NCBI RefSeq assembly: GCF_009735625.1
Contig: NZ_CP046244.1
Coordinates: 2,418,001 to 2,482,000 of the forward strand
Source of the DNA: Moorella glycerini
GTDB lineage: Bacteria; Bacillota; DSM-521; Neomoorellales; Neomoorellaceae
Length of the DNA: 64,000 bases
Direction: 5' to 3'
The position numbers were made by a program, and so were the translations under genes. The number at the start of each line of letters is the position of its first letter. The stretch's first letter is position 1. Positions 17,335 through 25,242 of the stretch are shown here, piece by piece. The notes under the pieces are model-generated. The model did not search any database. It was not told the DNA's origin and saw only the letters and a list, made by a program, of their open reading frames with translations.

Positions 17335-17366
17335 GGCCTTGGGAAAGTAGCGAGGTGAAATTTCAG

Positions 17367-18281
17367 ATGGACGTGCCTTTTTCGATTGGCGACCGAGAGT
17401 TTACCCAGGCGGATATCAACTTAATACGTATTACAGTAAAGGAATTTTTCCATTTAAGCCGTGAAGAGATCGCGGCGACCATATGCGAGAATTTGCCTTG
17501 GAAGGCCCCGAACGGACGATTAAAGATGGAAGCCTGCAGAAAGCTGCTGCTGGAATTAGAACAAAAAGGGGTCATTACCTTACCACCGCTGCAAAAGAAT
17601 AAGGTACGCCAAGTCGGCGGGGAGCGACTGGGAACTGTGATACAGACCCGGCTTAAGGCTAAACTTCAAGAAGTGGCGCCGGTTACCATAGATCCGGTCA
17701 CCCCTTTAGAGAGGGCGGACTGGAACGCCACCATGGCGGCTTACCATCCTTTAGGGTATCTGCGGGCCATCGGGGCGCAACAGCGGTATTGGATTAGGGT
17801 AAAGGGAGTGAGAGGCCGGGAGATAGTAGGGGCGATGTTGTTTGGAGCTGCTGCCAAGGCGGTGGCGGCGCGGGATAAGTGGATTGGCTGGACAGCTGAG
17901 GAACGCCGGCGCTATCGCCCGCGTATAGTCAACAACAACCGCTTTTTGATTCTGCCGGAGGTGCACATTCCCCATCTAGCCAGCCACTCCCTTTCCCTGG
18001 TAGCGCGGCGCATTCGGGCGGACTGGCGGGAACGCTATGGTTATGAACCGGTTTTATTAGAAACCTTTGTTGAACCCGAGTATCAGGGCACCTGTTACCG
18101 GGCGGCCAACTGGATTAAAATTGGCGAAACCGCAGGTCGAGGCCGCCAGGACGCCTTTAAGCAATATGCCGTCACGGTTAAAACAATCTGGGTATATCCC
18201 CTGGTACGGGACTGGCGCCGGCGGCTGGTGGAACCCTTCCCGGAGCCTGTTGAAGAAACCCTGGACGAGGGAGGGGAATAA
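17367..18281 (+). CDS. DruA (DUF4338) family protein in an insertion sequence
   Basis: A 304-residue protein that I recognise as DUF4338, the family of the Druantia anti-phage protein DruA, whose biochemical activity is unknown. The N-terminal 80 residues look helical and winged-helix-like. The diagnostic C-terminal half includes NNNRFLILPEVHIPHLASH (about 194-212), then LARRIRADW-type and LLETFVEP segments and YRAANWIKIGETAGRGRQD (about 246-264). ATG 17367 is chosen for the GAGGTGA site 8 bases upstream (GTG 17355 overlaps it). It is 2 bases ahead of the transposase, and no other Druantia genes (druB-E) are present. A transposition accessory or a cargo defence role are both possible. Confidence 0.8.
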   Translation: MDVPFSIGDREFTQADINLIRITVKEFFHLSREEIAATICENLPWKAPNGRLKMEACRKLLLELEQKGVITLPPLQKNKVRQVGGERLGTVIQTRLKAKLQEVAPVTIDPVTPLERADWNATMAAYHPLGYLRAIGAQQRYWIRVKGVRGREIVGAMLFGAAAKAVAARDKWIGWTAEERRRYRPRIVNNNRFLILPEVHIPHLASHSLSLVARRIRADWRERYGYEPVLLETFVEPEYQGTCYRAANWIKIGETAGRGRQDAFKQYAVTVKTIWVYPLVRDWRRRLVEPFPEPVEETLDEGGE

Positions 18282-18283
18282 GC

Positions 18284-19702
18284 ATGGCCTTACGGCATCC
18301 CGGGTCCATCCACCCGTCTACCCTGCCCACTTGTAAAAGCGCCTATGCCACCAGCCAAGAAGAGAAAGACGACCGGCAAGGGGCTTTAGCAGCGCAGCTA
18401 CCAGTATGGCGGGCGTATCTACCAGTATTGCTCGAGAAATTCGCGCGCATACCCGACCCCCGCCGTCCCCAGAGTATTAAGCATAAACTGACTGTCCTGT
18501 TGACCTTTGGGCTATTTCTCTTCGTCTTCGCCTATAACTCCAGGAGGGAAGCCAACCGGGAACTGACCCGGCCCGTCTTTTGGGAGCTATTGCGGGAGGT
18601 TTTTCCGGAGATTGACACTATCCCTCATATGGACACCGTTAATCGTCTGCTGGCAAAGATCAATCCGGAGCAGTTAGAAGAAGTGCTGATACAAACCATC
18701 AAACGACTGCTGCGCAACCGCCGGCTGCAGGCCTTACTGGTAGAAAAGCATTATATCATAGCCGTTGATGGGACCCAGAAGTTGGTGCGCAGTTTACCTT
18801 TTGCTGAAGAAGCCCTCCACCGGCAACATGGGGAAGAGGTATCATATATTGCCTATACGGTAGAAGCAGTTCTGGTCGGTCCCCAGGGGGTAACCATCCC
18901 CCTGCTCACCGAGTTCTGCGAGAACCCTATAGGGGAAAAAGAGGCCTTCACCAAGCAGGATTGCGAACTAAAAGCCGGCAAAAGGCTGCTGACACGCCTG
19001 CGCAAAGCCTTTCCCAAGCTACGTATCATGGTAGTAGCCGATGGCCTGTACGCCAATGGACCCATGATGGCCCTGTGCCGCCAATTACATCTGGACTTTA
19101 TGTTTATCCTACCCCAGGACCGCCTGAAAAGTGTCTGGGAAGAGGCGGGAGGCCTTAGAAAACTGGAAAAGGACCAGAAACTCAAGTATCATTGGGGGAA
19201 CAGAGAGCAAAACTTCTGGTGGGCCAACGATATCGACTATGAGTTCCAGGAGGCTTCCGGAGCCTGGCGGCGGTTCAAAATTCATGTAGCGGGATGTACA
19301 GAGACGTGGGAAGAGAAAGGCGAAAAAAAGGAAGCCCATTGGGCCTGGGTATCCTCGCGACCTTTCACCAAAAAGAATATCATCGCCCGCTGCAATCATG
19401 GGGCCCGCCACCGCTGGAACATTGAAGAAAATATCCTGGTAGAAAAACATCAAGGTTATCAGTATGAACATGCTTTCTCTCTGAACTGGACGGCAATGAA
19501 AAACTGGCATTTGCTTATGCACCTGGGACATCTGTTAAATATCTTGACACTACATACGGAAGCCCTGGTGGAGAAAGTTCGACAATTGGGCTTCAGGGGA
19601 ACCCTTAAGTTCCTCCGGGAGACTTGGAGCAACCCCTGGATTGATCGCGACCAATTGTTGGCTCTCTGCACTAAGCCGCCCAGAATACGCTTGGCCTTTT
19701 GA
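18284..19702 (+). CDS. IS4-like DDE transposase
   Basis: A 472-residue RNase H-fold transposase. The catalytic acids are visible: Asp in IIAVDGTQK (about 160), Asp in MVVADGLYANGPMM (about 252) and Glu in RWNIEENILVEKHQGY (about 378). The last region follows the R-(3)-E-(6)-K spacing of the IS4 superfamily, with Ala where the signature Tyr would be. The N-terminal part (ARIPDPRRPQSIKHKL) resembles transposases that start with a dimer or DNA-binding domain. The frame is intact and full length, directly behind the druA-family gene with a GAGGGAGGGGA ribosome site. Confidence 0.88.
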   Translation: MALRHPGSIHPSTLPTCKSAYATSQEEKDDRQGALAAQLPVWRAYLPVLLEKFARIPDPRRPQSIKHKLTVLLTFGLFLFVFAYNSRREANRELTRPVFWELLREVFPEIDTIPHMDTVNRLLAKINPEQLEEVLIQTIKRLLRNRRLQALLVEKHYIIAVDGTQKLVRSLPFAEEALHRQHGEEVSYIAYTVEAVLVGPQGVTIPLLTEFCENPIGEKEAFTKQDCELKAGKRLLTRLRKAFPKLRIMVVADGLYANGPMMALCRQLHLDFMFILPQDRLKSVWEEAGGLRKLEKDQKLKYHWGNREQNFWWANDIDYEFQEASGAWRRFKIHVAGCTETWEEKGEKKEAHWAWVSSRPFTKKNIIARCNHGARHRWNIEENILVEKHQGYQYEHAFSLNWTAMKNWHLLMHLGHLLNILTLHTEALVEKVRQLGFRGTLKFLRETWSNPWIDRDQLLALCTKPPRIRLAF

Positions 19703-19936
19703 AACTTTAATCTCTGCGTCAGCGACAACTTAATTCTTTACCTTCAAGTAGCTTATAGCCGCTTACATAAAGATGGCTTGCTTTGCTGTACTCAATTTTA
19801 CCCCTCTTTTTTCCTGTTCGGAGCTTTTTTATCGTTTATAGAGGGTACCTACCTCCCCTTTTTGAGTTCTCACTGTTCGTTCGCCTGATTTTGGTCCCTG
19901 AACTTTGTCTTTATATATTTTCATGCGTCAGCACTG
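19703..19936 (+). other. Non-coding right end of the insertion sequence
   Basis: AT-rich, with no credible gene; the open frame at 19783 reads as random hydrophobic sequence. A second copy of TGCGTCAGC, the core of the right inverted repeat in the same orientation, lies at 19715-19723 and may be an internal transposase-binding site. Confidence 0.55.
19923..19936 (-). repeat. Right terminal inverted repeat
   Basis: ATGCGTCAGCACTG, the exact reverse complement of the left end. Confidence 0.9.
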
Positions 19937-19945
19937 GTCCCCTGA
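19937..19945 (+). repeat. Right target-site duplication
   Basis: GTCCCCTGA, identical to 17215-17223. Confidence 0.9.
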
Positions 19946-19953
19946 TGATAAAC

Positions 19954-19982
19954 TTGCATATATTTTTACGGTACCATATAAT
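19954..19982 (+). promoter_or_regulatory. Promoter of the toxin-antitoxin pair
   Basis: TTGCAT (19954-19959), a 17-bp spacer and a perfect TATAAT (19977-19982). The insertion sequence ends 17 bp before the -35 box, so the promoter was left intact. Confidence 0.75.
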
Positions 19983-20015
19983 GTAAGTGTGTAATTATCC
20001 CTGGGAGGTGTAAAT

Positions 20016-20237
20016 ATGATACGTACCCAGATACTTTTGCAGGAAGAACAGCATCGCTTTCTTTTAGAACAAGCACGTTTAAAAAAGATAAGTATCTCCG
20101 CAGTTGTTCGTCACTTGATTGAAGAAAAACAAGAAGAACTGTCTCTGGCCCAGGCAAGGGGTGCCCTGGGAATGGCCCGGGGGGCAGTAGCCGGTCCCGC
20201 AGAAGCAGTCCACCATCATGAGGTATTGTATCGATGA
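20016..20237 (+). CDS. Ribbon-helix-helix antitoxin, VapB-like
   Basis: A 73-residue protein whose first 45 residues (MIRTQILLQEEQHRFLLEQA, then KISISAVVRHLIEEKQE) match the CopG/ribbon-helix-helix DNA-binding fold: one beta strand and two helices. The remainder would wrap the toxin. ATG 20016 follows GGGAGGTG. It overlaps the PIN-domain gene by 4 bases (ATGA), the classic order for an antitoxin-toxin pair, and probably represses its own promoter. Confidence 0.8.
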   Translation: MIRTQILLQEEQHRFLLEQARLKKISISAVVRHLIEEKQEELSLAQARGALGMARGAVAGPAEAVHHHEVLYR

Positions 20238-20659
20238 AGAAGGTTTTTATTGATACAGGGGCCTGGTATGCCCTGAAAAATAAAAATGATGCCCATCACC
20301 AGGATGCTGTGCGTTTCTTTCAAAACCTGGCCGGCAAAGTTGTGTGCTATACTTCTGATTACGTTATTGACGAAGCGATCACCCTGACCCGAGTCCGGCT
20401 GAAGAACCACCAGGTGGCAGCTACCCTGGCCGAGGAACTGCTGAGTGAAAAAGCAGCCAGAATAATCTTTGTGGCCCCTGATTTTTTATCCAGGGCGTTA
20501 GAAATCTTCCTGGAATTTAAAGACCAGGATTTTTCCTTTACTGACTGTACCAGTTTTGCGATAATGGAGAGCCTGGGTATAGAAGAAGCCCTGGCCTTTG
20601 ATGCCCGCTTTACTTTTGAAAAGTTCGGCCTGCGCCAGATCGTTAGTAACGAATATTAA
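20234..20659 (+). CDS. PIN-domain ribonuclease toxin, VapC-like
   Basis: A 141-residue PIN-domain protein, expected to be a magnesium-dependent endoribonuclease toxin held by the upstream antitoxin. The acidic residues of the active site are visible: Asp in FIDTGAWYAL (about 7), Glu in YVIDEAITL (about 48), Asp in FSFTDCTSFA (about 102) and Asp in AFDARF (about 121). The frame is intact with normal family length. Confidence 0.82.
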   Translation: MKKVFIDTGAWYALKNKNDAHHQDAVRFFQNLAGKVVCYTSDYVIDEAITLTRVRLKNHQVAATLAEELLSEKAARIIFVAPDFLSRALEIFLEFKDQDFSFTDCTSFAIMESLGIEEALAFDARFTFEKFGLRQIVSNEY

Positions 20660-20767
20660 TATCACAACTAGAAACCTGGACTCTTACATTAGTAACAGAT
20701 TCCCTGTCACAGAACCTCCCCCGGTGGTGTTATAGTTATAGCAGGGGTTGCAAGGGAGGAATGGGTC

Positions 20768-21304
20768 ATCAAACCCGCTGAATTCGAGGCCCTGTTTCAG
20801 AGCTACTATCCCCTGGTGTACCGGCGGCTCTATTATCTCCTGGGGGAGCGGGCGGCGGCCGAGGACCTGACCCAGGAGGTCTTCCTCAAGCTGTACCACC
20901 AGCCGCCCCGGGATAATAGCAACCTGGGTGGCTGGCTCTTACGGGTGGCCGCCAACCTGGCCTATAACCACCTCCGCGGCGAAGAGCGGCGCCGCCGCCG
21001 CGAGGAGAACCAGGTCAGGGAGGAGGCCGGCGTTATCCCCCTGGAGGAAGCGGTCATCCGCAGCCAGGAGGCCCGGCTGGTCCATCAATGCCTGGCCAAG
21101 CTCCCGCCCCGGGACCGCATCTGCCTGCTGTTAAAGAACGCGGGCCACAGCTATGCCGAGATCGCCGCGGTCATCCAGGTGGATAAGAATTCAGTGGGAA
21201 CCATCCTGGCCCGGGCCCGGCGTCACTTCGCCGCCCTGTATAAGGAACTGGAGGGGAGGGATGACCATGTGTCCGGAAGAAGGAATTCTCCAGGCCTATC
21301 TTGA
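20768..21304 (+). CDS. ECF-type RNA polymerase sigma factor without a normal start codon
   Basis: Group 4 sigma factor. Region 2 runs from FEALFQSYYPLVYRRLYYLL through AAAEDLTQEVFLKLY to the WLLRVAANLAYNHLR segment; region 4 is LPPRDRICLLLKNAGHSYAEIAAVIQ with a helix-turn-helix. Conserved region 2 begins upstream of GTG 20816, the first usual start codon, and the frame before it has no ATG, GTG or TTG back to a stop. GGGAGG (20754-20759) is well spaced for ATC 20768 or GTC 20765. An ATG at 20761 is out of frame. It overlaps the anti-sigma gene by 38 bases. Confidence 0.75.
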   Translation: MKPAEFEALFQSYYPLVYRRLYYLLGERAAAEDLTQEVFLKLYHQPPRDNSNLGGWLLRVAANLAYNHLRGEERRRRREENQVREEAGVIPLEEAVIRSQEARLVHQCLAKLPPRDRICLLLKNAGHSYAEIAAVIQVDKNSVGTILARARRHFAALYKELEGRDDHVSGRRNSPGLS

Positions 21305-22391
21305 CGGGGAACTGGATACGGCCATGACAGCCAGGTTGGCGGTCCACCTGGCCGGGTGTGCCGCTTGCCGGCTGCGGCTGGCTGCTTTAGAGGAATTAGC
21401 CGCCGGCGTGGCTGCACCCCTGCAGGCCTACCGGCAGGGGATGGAGGCTGTAGCCCGTCCTTTAAGGGTGCCCCGGGCCGGGCCGGCGGCCTCCCGCTAC
21501 CAGCCCCTGACTAAACTAAAGGGGATAGGAAGCATGCTCCGGCAGCACAAATGGTTTTCCGGTGTGGCCGCGGCCGTCCTGGCCCTGGCCGTCTTCTTAA
21601 GCTGGGCCCCGGGTCGCAGCCTGGCCGCCCAGTTCCTGAACATCTTCCGCATGGAAAAGATCCAGGTGGTCAAGATCACCCCCGAGGACATGGCCCAGCT
21701 GGAAGAACTCTTTAACGGCCAGGGGGGCGGGGTGGACATCAAGAACTTCGGCCGGGTAGAGGTCCAAAAGCCAGATAAGGCAGAGTTAAAGGTGAAGCAG
21801 GTGGAGCCGGACCAAGCGGCAGCCCTCAGCGGTTTACAACTGGAACTGCCCGCCACCCTGGCCGGGCGGGAAAGGGTAGCCATATACATTGAGCAGGCCC
21901 CGACCATCACCTTCACCCCCGATGTGGAGAAGCTTAACAGTTACCTCCAGAAGCACGGCGGCGTCCTGCTGCCGGCCGAACTGGCGGGCAAGTCCTTCAC
22001 CTTAAGCATCCCGCCCCTGGTCATAGCAGACTATGGCCAGCCGGGCAAAGGTTTTACCCTTTACGCCGCCCGCGACCTGACCATTGACGCCCCCCAGGGC
22101 GTCGACCTGGTCGCCCTGCGCCGGGCCCTGCTGAACCTGCCTTTCTTGCCCGAAAGCTTGCGCCGGCAACTGGCCGCCATCAACGACTGGCAGCACACCC
22201 TGCCCATCCCCGAGACCAGGAATATGCTGGCGCGGGAGATCACGGTCAACGGCAACCAGGGAGTCTACTTCGGTGATGGTGCAACCAACAACAGCAATGT
22301 TATCCTGGCCTGGCGCCAGGGCAACAGCTGGCGGGCCATCGGCGGCCTGCCCCTGGAAGAAGCCCTGCGGGTAGCGGCGGAGGTCAAGTAA
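21267..22391 (+). CDS. Anti-sigma factor, zinc-finger type, membrane anchored
   Basis: Probably holds the preceding sigma factor at the membrane. The N-terminal zinc-binding anti-sigma domain (about 1-45) has an N-terminal Cys and the HLAGCAACRL motif (HxxxCxxC). A single membrane helix follows (about 98-117, VAAAVLALAVFLSWAPG). The external C-terminal region of about 250 residues is rich in small and hydrophobic residues and is not a domain I can name; it may sense an envelope signal. ATG 21267 suits GGGGAGGG; ATG 21261 is an alternative. It ends on the first base of the ABC transporter gene. Confidence 0.82.
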   Translation: MCPEEGILQAYLDGELDTAMTARLAVHLAGCAACRLRLAALEELAAGVAAPLQAYRQGMEAVARPLRVPRAGPAASRYQPLTKLKGIGSMLRQHKWFSGVAAAVLALAVFLSWAPGRSLAAQFLNIFRMEKIQVVKITPEDMAQLEELFNGQGGGVDIKNFGRVEVQKPDKAELKVKQVEPDQAAALSGLQLELPATLAGRERVAIYIEQAPTITFTPDVEKLNSYLQKHGGVLLPAELAGKSFTLSIPPLVIADYGQPGKGFTLYAARDLTIDAPQGVDLVALRRALLNLPFLPESLRRQLAAINDWQHTLPIPETRNMLAREITVNGNQGVYFGDGATNNSNVILAWRQGNSWRAIGGLPLEEALRVAAEVK

Positions 22392-23308
22392 TGGCCATTA
22401 TTGAAGCCCGGAACCTGACCAAAGTATACGGCCGGCAAACGGCCTGCCGGGAGATCTGCCTTTCCGTGGAGGAAGGGCAGATCTTCGGCCTTTTAGGCCC
22501 CAACGGCGCCGGCAAGAGCACCCTGGTGAAGATGCTGGTGGGCCTGGTCTACCCCACGGCCGGGGAGGCCCGGGTGGCCGGCTACTCACCCCAGGACATC
22601 AGGGGCCGGCGCCAGGTGGGTTTTTTACCGGAGAACTTCCGCCTCCACGGCTGGCTCAAAGGGGAAGAGCTCTTAACCTTTCACGCCCGGCTGGCGGGCC
22701 TGGACGGCAGGGCCGCCAGCCGACGGGCCGCCGAGGTCCTGGAACTGGTGGGCCTGGCCGGGGAGGGCCAGAAGCTGGTGGCCAATTACAGCAAGGGGAT
22801 GCAGCAGCGCCTGGGCCTGGCTGCCGCCCTGGTGGGCGACCCGCGGGTGGTCTTCCTGGACGAGCCCACCTCGGCCCTGGACCCCCTGGGTCGCCGCCAG
22901 GTGCGCCAAATCCTCCTGGCCCTGAAGGAGGCCGGCAAGACCGTCTTTTTAAACAGCCACCTACTGAGCGAAGTGGAACAGGTCTGCGACCGGGTGGCCA
23001 TCATCAACCGGGGCATGGTGGTGGCCAGCGGCCGGCTGGTGGAACTGCAGTCCGGCCCGGCGACGGTCGCCATCAGGTTGGATGGCCTGACAGGAGAACT
23101 GGTGGCGGAACTACGCCGTCGTTACCCGGACCTGCAACTGGAAGCTGACCGGCTGACCCTGGCCCTGGGTGACCAGGAGGAGATCGCCGATCTGGTGGCC
23201 CGGCTGGTGGCCGGGGGTTGCCGCATCTACGAAGTGACGCCCGGCCATAATTCCCTGGAGGACGTCTTCGTCCACCTGGTACGGGAGGGGGAGCAGGTAT
23301 GTGGCTGA
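22391..23308 (+). CDS. ABC transporter ATP-binding protein
   Basis: Cytoplasmic ATPase of an exporter of the multidrug/Na+ efflux type. The 305-residue protein has Walker A GPNGAGKST (about 38-46), signature YSKGMQQRLG (about 134), Walker B VFLDEPTSALDP (about 152-163) and switch His in FLNSHLLSEV. The C-terminal 80 residues form the accessory domain common in this family. ATG 22391 overlaps the anti-sigma stop, and the permease gene overlaps its end, making a sigma/anti-sigma/transporter unit that is probably self-regulated. Confidence 0.92.
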   Translation: MAIIEARNLTKVYGRQTACREICLSVEEGQIFGLLGPNGAGKSTLVKMLVGLVYPTAGEARVAGYSPQDIRGRRQVGFLPENFRLHGWLKGEELLTFHARLAGLDGRAASRRAAEVLELVGLAGEGQKLVANYSKGMQQRLGLAAALVGDPRVVFLDEPTSALDPLGRRQVRQILLALKEAGKTVFLNSHLLSEVEQVCDRVAIINRGMVVASGRLVELQSGPATVAIRLDGLTGELVAELRRRYPDLQLEADRLTLALGDQEEIADLVARLVAGGCRIYEVTPGHNSLEDVFVHLVREGEQVCG

Positions 23309-24174
23309 TGGCCGCCTTTACCTTCCGGGAAGCCTGGCGCAAGAAAGTCGTCCTGGTGGCCGGCGTCCTGACCCTGGCCTTCCTGATCCTCTACGGTACC
23401 GGCCTGCACTTTATTGCCAGGGACATGGTGAATACGGCCAATCCCGCTGCCAATGCCAGGAGTTACTTTGCCATGATGCAATCAATTACCCTCTTTGTCA
23501 TGGGGATCTACCTGGCCAGCTTCCTGGTGGCCGGCCTGGCTATCCTGGCCGCCGTAGGCAGCATTGCCGGGGAGATCGAAAACGGCACCCTGTACACCCT
23601 GGCAGTACGACCCCTCTCCCGCCGCGACCTGCTCCTGGGTAAATTCCTGGGCCTGGCGGCCATGCTGGTTATCTACGCCGCCCTCTTTTTCCTGGCCCTG
23701 GCCAGCCTGGTATACCGGCAGACGGGCCTGGTCATCCCCGGGCTGGCGCCGGCCCTGGGCCTCTTTACCCTGGAACCCCTGGTCCTCCTGGCCGTGACCA
23801 TGCTGGGGACCACCAGGCTCACCACCCTGGGTAACGGCGTCCTGGCCTTCGCCCTCTACGCCATAGCAGTAGTCGGGGGCATGATGGAACAGATTGGCGC
23901 CCTGATGGAGAGTACCGCTGCCGTTTATACCGGCGTGGTCACCAGCCTCATCCTGCCGGCGGACGCCATCTACCGGCGGCTGGTGGCGACGGTAGTGGAC
24001 CGGATGCCCGTAGGTAACGGCCAGGACGTTCCCTACTTTATCAATCCCCAGTCGATGCTGGGTCCCTTCGGCAGTCAATCTACCCCCAGCGACTGGATGC
24101 TTCTTTATACCGTTGCCTATATTGTGGTCCTGCTGGCGGCGGCGGTTTACAGCTTTAACCGGCGGGATATTTAA
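23299..24174 (+). CDS. ABC transporter permease
   Basis: Membrane partner of the preceding ATPase. The 291-residue ABC-2-type permease has about six hydrophobic helices (first near 18-38, then about 70-95, 115-135, 145-165, 180-205 and C-terminal 265-285). It has the cytoplasmic GEIENGTLYTLAVRPLSRRDLLLGKFLG motif (split here as GEIENGTLYTLAVRPLS and RRDLLLGKFLG) typical of these exporters. Substrate unknown. It is the last gene of the accessory block. Confidence 0.88.
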   Translation: MWLMAAFTFREAWRKKVVLVAGVLTLAFLILYGTGLHFIARDMVNTANPAANARSYFAMMQSITLFVMGIYLASFLVAGLAILAAVGSIAGEIENGTLYTLAVRPLSRRDLLLGKFLGLAAMLVIYAALFFLALASLVYRQTGLVIPGLAPALGLFTLEPLVLLAVTMLGTTRLTTLGNGVLAFALYAIAVVGGMMEQIGALMESTAAVYTGVVTSLILPADAIYRRLVATVVDRMPVGNGQDVPYFINPQSMLGPFGSQSTPSDWMLLYTVAYIVVLLAAAVYSFNRRDI

Positions 24175-24304
24175 GTACGCGGTAGCGCTAAACTTTTTTG
24201 TGGGCTATAAGCGGCGGTAGCGTTAAATAAACCTTGGACAAATGGCCTCGCCTCTGTTAAATTAGGGGTGAGGCCTTTTGATATTAGCGCAAGGGGGATT
24301 ACCA
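24175..24304 (+). promoter_or_regulatory. Gap with a weak ftsY promoter
   Basis: TTGGAC (24234-24239), a 17-bp spacer and TTAAAT (24257-24262) form a plausible promoter for ftsY. Two near-identical words, GGTAGCGCTAAA (24181) and GGTAGCGTTAAA (24216), repeat in this gap. The ftsY ribosome site AGGGGGAT is at 24292-24299. Confidence 0.4.
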
Positions 24305-25240
24305 TTGAGCCTTTTCAGCAAGCTTAAAGAGGGTTTAAATAAGACGCGGCAGAATTTGACCCAGCGGCTGGGTGCATTGCTGGCCGGCAGCAGCCGGCTG
24401 GACGACGATTTCTTTGACGAGCTGGAGGAAATATTGCTGACGGCCGATGTCGGCGCCAGGACCAGCATGGAACTGGTGGAGAGGCTGCGCCGGGAGATCA
24501 AGGACCGCAAAATAACCGACCCGGCAGCAGTAGGAAGCCTGTTGGAGGAAGAAGTCGCCCGGATGCTGGGGGAAGAGGCGCCCCGTTTAAGCTGGGCGCC
24601 GTCACCGCCAACGGTGATCCTGGTGGTGGGGGTCAACGGCGCGGGGAAAACGACAACCATCGGCAAGCTGGCCTACCAGCTGGGCCGGGAAGGGAAAAAG
24701 GTGATCCTGGCGGCAGCCGATACCTTCCGGGCTGCGGCTGGCGAACAGCTGGCCATCTGGGCCGGGCGGGCCGGGGCCAGTTTAATCCGCCACCAGGCCG
24801 GGGCAGACCCGGCGGCTGTAGTTTACGATGCTATACAATCGGCCCGCAACCGCCGCGCCGACGTGGTCCTGGTGGATACGGCCGGCCGCCTGCAGACTAA
24901 AACCAATCTTATGGAAGAGCTAAAGAAGATCCGCCGGGTCATGGAGCGGGAACTGCCGGGGGCGCCCCATGAGGTGCTCCTGGTCCTGGACGCCACTACC
25001 GGCCAGAATGCCCTGTCCCAGGCCAGGCTCTTCAGCGAGGCGGTGGGCGTCACCGGTATCGTCCTGACCAAGCTCGACGGTACGGCAAAAGGCGGCGTGG
25101 TCCTGGCCATTGCGGCTGAAATGGGCATCCCCGTCAAGCTGGTGGGCCTGGGCGAAGGCCTGGACGATCTGAAAGAATTTCAACCCCGGGAATTTGCCGC
25201 CGCCTTATTCAGCGGCCTGGCGGGGGAGAAGGAGGAATAA
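24305..25240 (+). CDS. ftsY: Signal recognition particle receptor FtsY
   Basis: SRP-type GTPase that receives Ffh-ribosome complexes at the membrane. The 311-residue protein begins [17 protein letters not shown] with no acidic A domain. It has an N domain (about 10-85), G1 [10 protein letters not shown] (about 106-115), [11 protein letters not shown] (about 138-148), G3 DTAGRLQTK (about 191-199) and G4 [10 protein letters not shown] (about 251-260). TTG 24305 is chosen by ribosome-site spacing; TTG 24278 would add nine unlikely residues. In many Firmicutes it directly follows smc. Confidence 0.95.
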   Translation: MSLFSKLKEGLNKTRQNLTQRLGALLAGSSRLDDDFFDELEEILLTADVGARTSMELVERLRREIKDRKITDPAAVGSLLEEEVARMLGEEAPRLSWAPSPPTVILVVGVNGAGKTTTIGKLAYQLGREGKKVILAAADTFRAAAGEQLAIWAGRAGASLIRHQAGADPAAVVYDAIQSARNRRADVVLVDTAGRLQTKTNLMEELKKIRRVMERELPGAPHEVLLVLDATTGQNALSQARLFSEAVGVTGIVLTKLDGTAKGGVVLAIAAEMGIPVKLVGLGEGLDDLKEFQPREFAAALFSGLAGEKEE

Positions 25241-25242
25241 CT

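Larger units (their letters stand above)
17224..19936 (+). mobile_element. Complete insertion sequence carrying a druA-family gene and a DDE transposase
   Basis: A 2713-bp element bounded by perfect 14-bp terminal inverted repeats CAGTGCTGACGCAT (17224-17237) and ATGCGTCAGCACTG (19923-19936), flanked by an exact 9-bp direct repeat GTCCCCTGA. It carries a promoter, a DruA/DUF4338 gene and an IS4-like transposase in one transcription unit, a 143-bp left end and a 234-bp AT-rich right end. Intact ends, duplication and reading frames argue for a recent insertion. It sits 8 bp from the promoter of the toxin-antitoxin pair. Confidence 0.92.

Noticed and set aside
19783..19986. 67-residue hydrophobic open frame at the right end of the insertion sequence
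   Set aside because: It crosses the inverted repeat and the promoter of the antitoxin gene, has no ribosome site, and reads as random AT-rich sequence.
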